A model generated the notes under the pieces. That model ran no database searches. It had not been told where the DNA came from and saw nothing but the letters and a program-made list of their open reading frames with translations. The position numbers were made by a program, and so were the translations under genes. This document shows, one piece after another, positions 34,401-41,645 of a stretch of 64,000 nucleotides of DNA. Position 1 is the first letter of the stretch; each line of letters opens with the position of its first letter. Source of the stretch: Kitasatospora kifunensis (GTDB lineage Bacteria > Actinomycetota > Actinomycetes > Streptomycetales > Streptomycetaceae); assembly GCF_014203855.1 (NCBI RefSeq), contig NZ_JACHJV010000001.1:558001-622000 (forward strand), written 5' to 3'.

Positions 34401-36279
34401 CTTCCAACTCGAAGACCCAGGGGATGTTGTAGGCCGTCGAGTCCGGGTTGAGCTGGGCGAGTGTCCACAGGCCTCGCTGCAGCCCGGACAGCGGCGCGGT
34501 CACGGCCTGCCGCCGAGTCAGCTCGGGCCCGGCGGCCGGCACGCTCGCCGCGGCCATCGCCGCCGCCAACTCGCGGACGGTCTGCGCCTCGAAGACCGTG
34601 ACATGGGAGACGTCCGCGTACGGGGTATCCAGCATCCGACCGGCCACGCGAAGGGCGGTCAGCGAGTCCCCGCCGAGGTTGAAGAAGTTCTCGTCCAGGC
34701 CGATACCGTCCAGGCCTAGCACCTCGGACCAGACCTCGACAATCAGACGCTCCAACTCGGAGGCCGGGGCGTCGCCTGGCGCTTCCTCCCGCACCTCCTC
34801 CGGAGCCGGCAGCGCGCGGCGGTCGATCTTCCCGTTGGCGCTCAGCGGCAGCGCGGGCAGCACGGTGAACGTGGCCGGGACCATGTACTCGGGCAGTGTC
34901 TCCCGCAGGTGGCGCTGGAGTTCGTCGGCCTGCGGGAGGTCGCTTCCCGTCGTGGTGACATACGCCGCCAGTCTCCGCTCCCCCGGCGCCGGCTCGTGCA
35001 CGGTCACCGCGCAGGTCGCCACCTGCGGATGCGCGGCCAGTGCTGTCTCGATCTCCCCCAGCTCGATCCGGTACCCGCGAACCTTCACCTGGCCGTCCTG
35101 GCGCCCGCCGAACTCCACGGTACCGTCGGGCAGTCGGCGCACCAGGTCACCCGTCCGGTACATCCGCGCACCCGGCACCGGGCTGAACGGGTCCGGCACG
35201 AAACGCTGCGCCGTCAGGCCGGGCCGGTTCAGGTAGCCGAGCGCCAGTGCCGTCCCGCCGATGCACAGCTCACCGGTCACCCCGGCCGGAGCTTCGGTCA
35301 ACTCCTGGTCCAGCACGTAGAGTTCCCGCTCACCGATGGCCCGGCCGATCGGCACGGAGGTGCCGGCCTCGGCGGCGCGCACCTCGTGCACCAGGCTGGT
35401 GATCACCGCCTCGGTCGGGCCGTAGGCGTTGAGCAGCAGGATCCCGGTCTCGCGCAGCCAGCGCGCGGCCGAGGCGGCGGCCATGGTGTCGCTGCCGCAG
35501 ATCATCAGCCGCAGGCTCGCCAGCTCGCCCGCGTAGTGGTCGAGCAGCGCGGTGAACTCCTGCCAGTACCCGGCCGGCATGTTCGCCACCGTGACACCCG
35601 CGCGCCGGATCAGCGCGGCCAGCTCCGCCGGCGCGGTCACCCGCGCCTCGGTCAGCGCCAGGCAGGCCCCAGCGGTCAGCGCGGTCAGTACCTGCTCGAC
35701 CCAGACGTCCACATACGGCGCGCTGAACTGCAGCACCACATCGTCCACCGTGATCCCGAACCGCGCCCGCGCGGCAGCGAGATGCCCGTCCAGCGGCCCC
35801 CGACTGACGGCCACCCCCTTGGGCGTCCCGGTCGTCCCCGAGGTGTAGATGACATAGGCGAGCTCGCCCGGATCCGCGATCCGCCGCCGCGCTTCGCCAC
35901 GGCCCTCCTCGCCTTCCGACAGCAGCACCGCCCCGCTGTCCGCGAGGATCGCCGCCACCCGCGCCTGCGGCGCCTCGGGGTCGAGCGGCAGAAAGGCAAC
36001 CCCGGCCTTCAACGCCGCCAGCAGCGCGACGACGTACTCCACCCGCTCCGCCGCCCGCACCCCGACCACCCCACCGGGCCCGGGCACCAGTTCGGCCAGC
36101 CGACCGGCCAGCGCGTCACTGCGCCGCTCCAACTCGGCGTAACTTACGGTCCGGCCTCCCACCCGGATCGCGGGCCGCAACGGGGTGCTCCGCGCGACGG
36201 CGGCGATCAGCTCCAGGCAGGAGGGCGTAGGACCTACCAGCGGGTCAGGACTCAGCGGCGAACTCTTCAACTCGGCCAT
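31420..36279 (-). CDS. NRPS, domain order A-T-C-A-T (loading plus first extension module)
   Basis: A 1619-residue synthetase and the first gene of the operon. It has no leading C domain, so the first A-T is an initiation module. A1 (about 15-500) has YTSGTTGTPKGV, NAYGPTEAVITS and by-eye pocket D-V-E-N-M-C-A-I-T-K; the Glu at the third position is a feature of pockets for basic side chains. T1 has ENFFNLGGDSLTALR. The C domain (about 605-1035) has HHIIWDESSL, again Glu instead of Gly. A2 (about 1060-1540) has pocket D-G-L-L-L-G-L-V-A-K. T2 has DNFFQLGGDSLRAVR. The ATG at 36279 is chosen because it leaves a normal lead into A1; a GTG at 36324 is possible, and neither has a strong ribosome site. 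Confidence 0.95.
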   Translation of the reverse strand: MAELKSSPLSPDPLVGPTPSCLELIAAVARSTPLRPAIRVGGRTVSYAELERRSDALAGRLAELVPGPGGVVGVRAAERVEYVVALLAALKAGVAFLPLDPEAPQARVAAILADSGAVLLSEGEEGRGEARRRIADPGELAYVIYTSGTTGTPKGVAVSRGPLDGHLAAARARFGITVDDVVLQFSAPYVDVWVEQVLTALTAGACLALTEARVTAPAELAALIRRAGVTVANMPAGYWQEFTALLDHYAGELASLRLMICGSDTMAAASAARWLRETGILLLNAYGPTEAVITSLVHEVRAAEAGTSVPIGRAIGERELYVLDQELTEAPAGVTGELCIGGTALALGYLNRPGLTAQRFVPDPFSPVPGARMYRTGDLVRRLPDGTVEFGGRQDGQVKVRGYRIELGEIETALAAHPQVATCAVTVHEPAPGERRLAAYVTTTGSDLPQADELQRHLRETLPEYMVPATFTVLPALPLSANGKIDRRALPAPEEVREEAPGDAPASELERLIVEVWSEVLGLDGIGLDENFFNLGGDSLTALRVAGRMLDTPYADVSHVTVFEAQTVRELAAAMAAASVPAAGPELTRRQAVTAPLSGLQRGLWTLAQLNPDSTAYNIPWVFELEGPVELTALQAALDVLVARHEVLRSSIATERGEPRQVIHAERAAAIAVTDLTEIEGEEREAAATAAIERDARAAFDLADGPLFRLRLIRHSAEHSTLVAVFHHIIWDESSLGVFESELGELYAAAVKGVDLDWPQLPVQYADYSSWQQEMPQQHHLDYWTAQLRGAPPITALPTDRPRSEQGAPRGDSHRFEIPAETTRRIRELARAEDATPFTVLLAAFAALVHRHTRGEDLVIGTPVTTRSRPELDGLIGYFVNLLPLRLSVTAQHGFRELVRHVRDTSFDAHAHRDTPLDSIVNAVLDDRRIDVSPLFQTAFELHPSSGSTVHLGELIGTRRLHAHQVAKFELVWMVEDPGAALRGWIEFDARLYDPATIAGFCREWIELLGRYTAEPAAQVGEPSGAADMVGAAGTVVERFEERVRACPEAVALVRPGADDGKGEWSYRELNARANQVAWWLRGHGVGVGDRVGLHVGRSLECVALMLGVLKAGAAYVPLEPGVPFERLAHFVRDAAPVLVVSADPVVAAGLGVRVLDVADQELAQHQTADPQVRLSPEDAFYVPYTSGSTGVPKGTLVPHRAVPGFFAGQGYACWGPGSTAVLHSALSWDGHVLDLYPALLSGGRVLIPEPGDTDPIGVAQFAAEHGATVLLLSAAAFGAVVTADPGLLKNLRDLLLGGDRIPVDHFRRVLTELPEVNVVHLYGPSEATVAATVHQVRPTDLARPVVPIGRAVGDRIVHVLDEELRPSAAGETGELYISGPALGHGYLNRAALTARSFLPDPFGAEPGARLYRTGDLVRRLPDGTMEFIGRRDGQVKVRGYRIELGEIENALAAHPQVATCAVTVHEPTPGDKRLAAYLTAEAGASPQPADLRRHLLTVLPDYMVPASFTVLSELPLTAHGKVDRRALPAPDSTAGQHGDQDAERVELVGELERHVAEAWSEVLGVRDIGVDDNFFQLGGDSLRAVRVAVLLAETLAREVPPRLIFSCKTVSALAAQLA
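32534..33090 (-). repeat. Near-identical A-domain segment, copy 2 (pairs with 25882-26438)
   Basis: This is the counterpart of the segment in the A-T gene. The blocks 32534-32702 and 32801-33090 are almost base-identical to the other copy and the middle is diverged. It encodes the N-terminal part of A2 (from about WSYxELNARANQVAWW to the A3-A4 region). This indicates recent duplication or gene conversion between modules. Confidence 0.85.
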
Positions 36280-36380
36280 ACCCAGAAGCCAACCGCCCCG
36301 GGCCAGCCGACAAGGGCAGTGCACGAGGCAGGAGAGCGGCAGTTCGGCCGACTGTTAACTGCCGCTGCGGACTCTTGGGC

Positions 36381-36821
36381 TCACTCTCGCCGCGAGGCGC
36401 CCGCCAATGAGGCGCGCACCTTCATGCCCAGCTCGAACCAGGTGGTACGCGCCCCGTCTTCGGCGATCCGCACGCCGTAGTCGCTGGCCAGCATCCTGAT
36501 GATGAGCAAACCGCGCCCACCCTCGTCCTCCTTGCCCGCCGGGCGCGGCCTGGGCACGCCCCGCCCGGGGTCCCGCACCTCGATCCGGACCGTGCCCGCG
36601 CCCACCAGGTCGACCGAGACCTTCAGCATCTGGTCATCTCTGCCCGGATCGCAGCCGTACCGGATCCCGTTGGTCACGGCCTCGGACACCATGACCGCCA
36701 CATCAGCGAGTTCATCGGCGTCAAGCGGCACACCAGCCACCGCGAGCGCGGCCACCACCAGCTCCCTGGCAGGCCGCACCTCTTCGGGCGCTGCAACCAT
36801 GGAAAACGCGATCACCGACAT
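36381..36821 (-). CDS. AbaA/RsbW-like anti-sigma ATPase (HATPase domain)
   Basis: A 146-residue GHKL-type serine kinase/ATP-binding protein. The N box is MVSEAVTNGIRYG, the G1 box RDPGRGVPRP and the G2-like box GGRGLLIIRMLASDYG. It is related to anti-sigma factor kinases such as RsbW/SpoIIAB and to the ATPases of Streptomyces whiJ/abaA-type loci. It is divergent from a WhiJ-like HTH gene followed by a DUF397 gene, and these three families recur together in streptomycetes. The likely role is in developmental or antibiotic regulation; its partner is not known. Confidence 0.9.
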   Translation of the reverse strand: MSVIAFSMVAAPEEVRPARELVVAALAVAGVPLDADELADVAVMVSEAVTNGIRYGCDPGRDDQMLKVSVDLVGAGTVRIEVRDPGRGVPRPRPAGKEDEGGRGLLIIRMLASDYGVRIAEDGARTTWFELGMKVRASLAGASRRE

Positions 36822-37024
36822 GACAGACCTCCGGGGCCGTTAAGAGCATGGCGATTGATCACCCTCTGTGTGACATAGGCCACTCCAGGTGAGTGCTCAT
36901 ACACAGTCCCGCAGACCTCTCAGGATTGCAATATGGCTAGGTGACACGTTTTCAGTTTCCCGAACTAGCGTTTAGCTCATGGGAACCGGCACACTGTCGG
37001 ACACCAAGGACCCCAGGGGGCAAC

Positions 37025-37888
37025 ATGGCGTACAAGGGCGAGGCAACCATTCGCAAGCGCATCCTCGGCGGCCGCCTCCGGCGCATCCGCGAGGAGCGCA
37101 ACATCAGCATCGAGGACGTCGCCGCCCAACTGGGCGTCGGCCACTCCACCGTCCGACGGCAAGAGTCAGGCCACACCGCCGTGAGCGTGGCGGATGCCGG
37201 AGCATACTGCCGCATCTACCAGGTCACCGACGAGAGGCTGCACGATGAACTCCTCGACATGGCCAAGCACAGCAGAGGCACGGCCCGCGGCTGGTGGGCG
37301 CCGTTCGGCTCCAAGATCGGCCCGACGGCGCGGGATGTGGCCGACGCCGAGGACCTGGCCACCGAGATCCGCACGTTCCAGCCCTTGGTGATTCCCGGCC
37401 TCCTGCAGACACGCGACTACACTGCGGCGATCCTCAAGGTCGCAGGCTCGGTGTACGAGGAGGAGGACTACCCCTTCGAGGAGTTCCTCGCCTTCCGTGA
37501 ACGCCGCAAGGCCCTGCTCAACGCGCCGAAAGCGCCCAGGCTCTGGGTGATCTTCGGGGAGGCCGCCGTACTCACCCCGGTCGGGGGTGCGCAGGTGATG
37601 CGAGATCAGATCCAGCACCTCCTCAACCTCGGCGAGCGTCGTAACATCAACCTGCAGATGCTCCCGTTTGCCGCCGGCGAGCACGTCGGCCTGACCGGCG
37701 CCTTCGTCCTGATGAGCTTCGCGGACAACTCCGCTCCCGCGCTCACCTACTTTGAGAGCACCAACGCGTTCAACGACGATCCGGAAGACGTCAAACTGAA
37801 CGCGGAACGGTTCGATCAGCTGCGGCTTCAGTGTCAACCAGCGGCCGAGACGCGGGGATACTTGCTGAACGTCCTCTCGAACTGCTGA
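37025..37888 (+). CDS. WhiJ-like XRE regulator with DUF5753 domain
   Basis: A 287-residue regulator. The N-terminal HTH (about 17-70) reads GGRLRRIREERNISIEDVAAQLGVGHSTVRRQESG. It is followed by a DUF5753 ligand/partner domain (about 100-285) with the typical IRTFQPLVIPGLLQTRDYTAAI, LWVIFGEAAVL and LLNLGERRNINLQMLPF. Proteins of this type pair with small DUF397 proteins and can act as repressors relieved by them. The ATG at 37025 has AGGGGG just upstream. A DUF397 gene follows 33 bp later, and the gene is divergent from the AbaA-like ATPase. Confidence 0.95.
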   Translation: MAYKGEATIRKRILGGRLRRIREERNISIEDVAAQLGVGHSTVRRQESGHTAVSVADAGAYCRIYQVTDERLHDELLDMAKHSRGTARGWWAPFGSKIGPTARDVADAEDLATEIRTFQPLVIPGLLQTRDYTAAILKVAGSVYEEEDYPFEEFLAFRERRKALLNAPKAPRLWVIFGEAAVLTPVGGAQVMRDQIQHLLNLGERRNINLQMLPFAAGEHVGLTGAFVLMSFADNSAPALTYFESTNAFNDDPEDVKLNAERFDQLRLQCQPAAETRGYLLNVLSNC

Positions 37889-37921
37889 GTTGGGCGAGTC
37901 GAACCGCACGAAAGGACTCTC

Positions 37922-38140
37922 ATGCACGACAACCTGGACCAGGGTGCCTTCAACTGGCACAAGTCCAGCCGTAGCGCGGGCCAGAACGAGTGCGTCGAGG
38001 TCGGGTTGTGCCCTGCAGGTGCCGACCTCTCGGTCGCGGTCCGTGACACCAAGGACCAGAAGGCCGGCCCGGTCCTCGCCTTCTCACCCAGGACCTGGAC
38101 CACCTTCGTCAACGGTCTCAAGACCGACGGCCTGTCCTGA
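37922..38140 (+). CDS. DUF397 domain protein
   Basis: A 72-residue protein of the DUF397 family, the usual partner of WhiJ-like DUF5753 regulators. Signatures are FNWHKSSRSAGQNECVEVG, VAVRDTKDQKAGPVLAF and the C-terminal WTTFVNGLK. It has GAAAGGA before the ATG and is in the same transcript as the WhiJ-like gene. DUF397 proteins such as those in whiJ loci are thought to modulate their HTH partner by direct contact. Confidence 0.95.
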   Translation: MHDNLDQGAFNWHKSSRSAGQNECVEVGLCPAGADLSVAVRDTKDQKAGPVLAFSPRTWTTFVNGLKTDGLS

Positions 38141-38152
38141 CCAGCAACAACC

Positions 38153-38189
38153 GTGTGGACCCCGGCGCACCAGCCGCCGGGGTCCACAC
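38153..38189. terminator. Bidirectional terminator between DUF397 and S53 genes
   Basis: A perfect 15-bp stem (GTGTGGACCCCGGCG, 38153-38167, with 38175-38189) and a 7-nt loop lie between the two convergent stop codons (38140 and 38205). Confidence 0.85.
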
Positions 38190-38204
38190 GCAAGTCCGTT
38201 CGGA

Positions 38205-39632
38205 TCAGAACTTGCCGAGCCCGTGAGGTGAGCCGAGTCCGGTGGGGCCGTCCCAGCCGGGGCCGGCCTGGCACACCTTCTCGCCCCAGCCGAACTGCTG
38301 GCACGTGGCCGGTGATCCGCCGTCGGCGGTGACGTCGTGGAACACCGATGCCGGAGCCCGGTACAGCGCGCTCGGACCGACGGCACCGATCGAGTGCCCG
38401 CTGCTACGGACGTACCAGGCGGCCACGAACGGCGAGGACGCGCTGGTGCCGCCGCTGACGATCCAGTTCTTCGGAGTCCCGGTGGAAGGCGCGTAGGTGT
38501 CGTACACAGCCGGCCCGCTCGCCGGATCGGCGACGGCGGACACGTCGGTGGCCGCCCGGTGTCCACCGCAGTTCGCGGCAACCGACGCGGGCTGACCGGC
38601 CGCGGGCGGGAACGCCAGGGCACATCCACCGTTCAGGTTGTGCCAAGCCGTCTCGGTGAACTGCGTTCGGGAGGCGTCAACGGGCTTCAACGACGTGCCC
38701 CCGACCGCGACTGCCCAAGGCAGCTCCGCCGGCCAGGCGTAGGTTGTGTCAATGGTGGTCTTGGCCCTGGCGGCCGAGTCGGAGCTGGCGACGGCACTCG
38801 AGTCGGAGCTGCCGATGTCGCCGATCGAGGCGAACAGCGGCACGCCCGGCTGGCGCAGGGCCTTGCTGTAACTCGCCTCCAGGGTCGAGGAGTCGAGGAA
38901 CTCGACGTCGCTCAGGCTGACCGCGTTGGCGCCCAGCCGGACCGCGGTCTGGTAGGCGACGGCGTAGTCGGCCGCCTTCCCCTCGGGGGTCGGCTCACCG
39001 GTCGCGTCGATGTCGGGTGTCTGCACCACCATGATGTGGCAGTCCGGGCACGCTGCCGAGGCCATGTCGACGTCCAACGAGGTCTCGATGGCCGCTTCCT
39101 CCTCGGACACCTTGAACTCCGTGGTCGTCCCGGGCTCCACCGGTGGCCCGCCGTGGAAGTCGGTGATGGTGAGACACCCGCTGGCCGTGGTGCACTCAGG
39201 CAACCCGTACTGCTTGCGGTAGGTCGCGAGATCGGACTCCAGATGCGTGTTCGCACCCGTGCTGATGAGCGCGATCGTGCCCTTCCTCCCAACCGAGGCC
39301 CGCGGTAGGGAGTACGCCCTTGCGAGGTCCGTCGCACCGAGCCCGACCGGGGTGTCGGTCGACAGCACGGCGTCCGAGCCCGGGCTCGTGGTCACGACGT
39401 CCGCATGACAACCCGACGCGCACATGGTCCGGACGCCGTGGCTGCTGAGCAACGTGCCCTGGTGGACCTGAGCTTGCAGGTTCGCGATGTCCGATGAGGC
39501 CTGAGCCGACGAGGCCTGAGCCGAAGCCGCCTGGGCCACCCCGGTCGTCAAGGCCATCACCGCCACAATCGGCAGCGCACAGGCCAGGACGAAGCGAGGT
39601 GAACGCCTGAATGTTCCCCTGTGGATACCCAA
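38205..39632 (-). CDS. Secreted S53 family (sedolisin-like) serine-carboxyl peptidase
   Basis: A 475-residue exported acid-type protease. The signal peptide is RFVLACALPIVAVMALTTGV with cleavage near AQA-ASA. The catalytic Glu and Asp lie in EEAAIETSLDVDMASAACP and the Ser in the SGGTSASSP motif. Lys-terminase-like propeptide sequence is not obvious, so the protein may be short or constitutively active. The TTG at 39632 is chosen because AGGAGGAG directly precedes it; a GTG at 39662 without a ribosome site is the alternative. It degrades extracellular protein. The gene is monocistronic, convergent with the DUF397 gene. Confidence 0.92.
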   Translation of the reverse strand: MGIHRGTFRRSPRFVLACALPIVAVMALTTGVAQAASAQASSAQASSDIANLQAQVHQGTLLSSHGVRTMCASGCHADVVTTSPGSDAVLSTDTPVGLGATDLARAYSLPRASVGRKGTIALISTGANTHLESDLATYRKQYGLPECTTASGCLTITDFHGGPPVEPGTTTEFKVSEEEAAIETSLDVDMASAACPDCHIMVVQTPDIDATGEPTPEGKAADYAVAYQTAVRLGANAVSLSDVEFLDSSTLEASYSKALRQPGVPLFASIGDIGSSDSSAVASSDSAARAKTTIDTTYAWPAELPWAVAVGGTSLKPVDASRTQFTETAWHNLNGGCALAFPPAAGQPASVAANCGGHRAATDVSAVADPASGPAVYDTYAPSTGTPKNWIVSGGTSASSPFVAAWYVRSSGHSIGAVGPSALYRAPASVFHDVTADGGSPATCQQFGWGEKVCQAGPGWDGPTGLGSPHGLGKF

Positions 39633-39761
39633 TTCTCCTCCTGGGCAGGTCGGCAGCGCCACCGCTGCCGTTACCGCCGCATCCTGACTGACGGATGTTT
39701 GGAACTTGTCTGGAACCTATGGCGATCCAGTCAGGCGAGGACGGTTCCAGGGGGCGTTCGG

Positions 39762-40091
39762 TCATGACCAGCCGGCTACCGTTGCCGACCTCTGGCTGAG
39801 GAAGCGGTCGGGGGCCGTTTCGTGTCGGTCCGGCCGTACCTGGCTGAGCGGCAGCGGCGCTGCGGCCCGGTCAGTCGCCGCAGGGCCGAGGTTGCGGGCC
39901 GTGGCGGGGCTCCAGTGTTCGAAGGAACCCCAGCCTGCGTTCGGCGAGTTGTAGTAGAGGCAGAAGCTGCCGCTCGGGCAGGCCTCGGCGCCGGTGGGCG
40001 GTGCGTCGGCGTGGGCGGAGCCGGCCGTGCCGACCAGCGTGGCCGTCGCGGCCGCGGCGCCGATCAGTGCGTTCACGATCTTCCGATTCAT
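39762..40091 (-). CDS. Small secreted protein, peptidase inhibitor I36-like
   Basis: A 109-residue exported protein with signal peptide (MNRKIVNALIGAAAATATLV, cleavage after AHA). A short core, CPSGSFCLYYNSPNAGWGSF, has the two-cysteine pattern of the peptidase inhibitor family I36 (SMPI-like). After about residue 65 the sequence becomes Arg/Pro-rich and unlike I36, so the gene may be frameshifted or the domain shortened. GGAG lies before the ATG at 40091. It is 129 bp upstream of the S53 peptidase on the same strand. Inhibitory function is a guess. Confidence 0.65.
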   Translation of the reverse strand: MNRKIVNALIGAAAATATLVGTAGSAHADAPPTGAEACPSGSFCLYYNSPNAGWGSFEHWSPATARNLGPAATDRAAAPLPLSQVRPDRHETAPDRFLSQRSATVAGWS

Positions 40092-40298
40092 CGAAACTCC
40101 AGGGGGCTGTCGTGGTGCGGACGGCGCTCATTGCTGAAGCGCGTTGTGAGCGGGGCGCAGGGCCCGGTCGGGTGCCGGCGTCCGGCACCACTGGATTCGC
40201 CGGGGCGGGCCGGTGACTTCGAACCGGCCTCAACGTATGTCGGCCGCTCCGCCCAGGGAATCGTTTGACCGCAGCGGTCAATCATCCTCACGACGCGA

Positions 40299-41336
40299 TC
40301 AGAACGGAGCCACGGCGCCGCCCCCGTGACCCTCGGAACGCATGTACAGCGAATCGCCCAGCTGGGAGCGGTGATAGAACACACTACGGCCGTCGCGGGT
40401 CCGCACCAGCAGGCCGGCGGCGGTCAGGGCACTGAGGTGGCGGCTGACCGCCCCTGGGGTGACACCCAGGAGATGGGCGAGCATCGTCGTCGTCGCGGGC
40501 TGCTCGAGCAGTCCGAGCAGGCGAGCCCGAGGAGTTCCGATCAGCTCACTCAGGGCGGCGGGTACGGGCGTTCGGCGGGAGGTGCCCACGTTCTCCGCCA
40601 TGGTGGCCTTGCCACGCGCCGGATAGGAGATCAGCGGCCGACCGCCAGGGGAGATATCGGTCAGCGCCCCCAGCGCGAACAAGGTGGGGATCAGCACCAT
40701 GCCACGTCCCTCCACCTCCTCCGTACGCCCCAACTCCCGTGTGCCTGAACTGTTGTCGGTGACGCGCAAGAAGCCGTCCGCCCAGGACACCCGTGCATCC
40801 AGACCAGTGAACAGCGCTTGCACGCCCCCCTCGGCCAGCGTGCGCCCCCGGTAGGCCAGGTCCGCCTCCAGGACGCTACGGGCCCGCGGCCACCAGGCGG
40901 GAGCCAGACAGCACGTGAAGTACTGCGCCAAAGCCGCCGAGATCCGCTCCAGCAGGGCCGCGGGATCGTCCATCAGGCGAGACAGCACCGCAGGCACCGG
41001 ACTTCCGTCGCACGCGTATGTCTTGACGATGTCCCCCACCACCCGCTGCGGGGGCGTCGCCGCGAGCAGCGCCAGCTCCCCCTCGAAGCCAGGGCGAGGG
41101 CGAAGCGGGCGAGGAGTGAGGAAGTCCGGACAGAATCCGCGTGGCGCCATGAGAGCGTCCAGCAGCTCGCAGTCCAGACCCTCATAACGCGACTGCCAGG
41201 ACGCCGCCCAGCCACGCTGCTCGGGGTAGTTACCCGGTGTGTGGCGCAGCCGCAGACTCAGGACCGTTTCCTGCAGCGGAGAGAACGCGAACCAAATGGT
41301 GGCCAGGTCACCGATTCCAAGGCGATACTCGATCAC
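40299..41336 (-). CDS. ArsR-like winged-helix regulator with DUF5937-type N-terminus
   Basis: A 345-residue regulator. The C-terminal quarter is an ArsR-like winged helix (TTTMLAHLLGVTPGAVSRHLSALTAAGLLVRTRDGRSVFYHRS). The large N-terminal part (IEYRLGIGDLATIWFAFSPLQETVLSLR ... ) matches the DUF5937 type common in Streptomyces. No metal-binding Cys pattern of classical ArsR is present, so the ligand is unknown. The GTG at 41336 starts the conserved VIEYRLG block; a start further upstream (41402) adds an unconserved leader. It is divergent from the large STAND gene. Confidence 0.88.
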   Translation of the reverse strand: MIEYRLGIGDLATIWFAFSPLQETVLSLRLRHTPGNYPEQRGWAASWQSRYEGLDCELLDALMAPRGFCPDFLTPRPLRPRPGFEGELALLAATPPQRVVGDIVKTYACDGSPVPAVLSRLMDDPAALLERISAALAQYFTCCLAPAWWPRARSVLEADLAYRGRTLAEGGVQALFTGLDARVSWADGFLRVTDNSSGTRELGRTEEVEGRGMVLIPTLFALGALTDISPGGRPLISYPARGKATMAENVGTSRRTPVPAALSELIGTPRARLLGLLEQPATTTMLAHLLGVTPGAVSRHLSALTAAGLLVRTRDGRSVFYHRSQLGDSLYMRSEGHGGGAVAPF

Positions 41337-41645
41337 CGACGCAACGGTAGGAGAACACACAGCACTTGGGGAACACCTCCCAAGTACGGCCCAGACCGCC
41401 AACGACCTGATGCCGGCCCTGGAGCAGGCCCGGCGTGGCCGAAGCTCACTGGCGGCGCACTGTAGGAGATCATGCCCTGATCGCCAGACGTGAGCTGCTG
41501 CGCGGCTGCCTGGCTACTGACCTGTCAACCTGGGGGCATCCCCCGCCGGAGTTATCGCCCGCTGTCTCGGCGCCGCACAATCCAGGGGCCAGGGCAGGCT
41601 CCAGGCGTCTCCACCCACCTCTCAATGTCAGTGGTAGGCCTCACC
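41337..41645. other. Intergenic region, divergent ArsR-like / STAND genes
   Basis: No gene, RNA or clear repeat is seen in these 309 bases. Promoters for both divergent genes must lie here, but I cannot identify them. No strong ribosome site precedes any of the possible starts of the STAND gene (41625, 41646, 41655). Confidence 0.4.
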
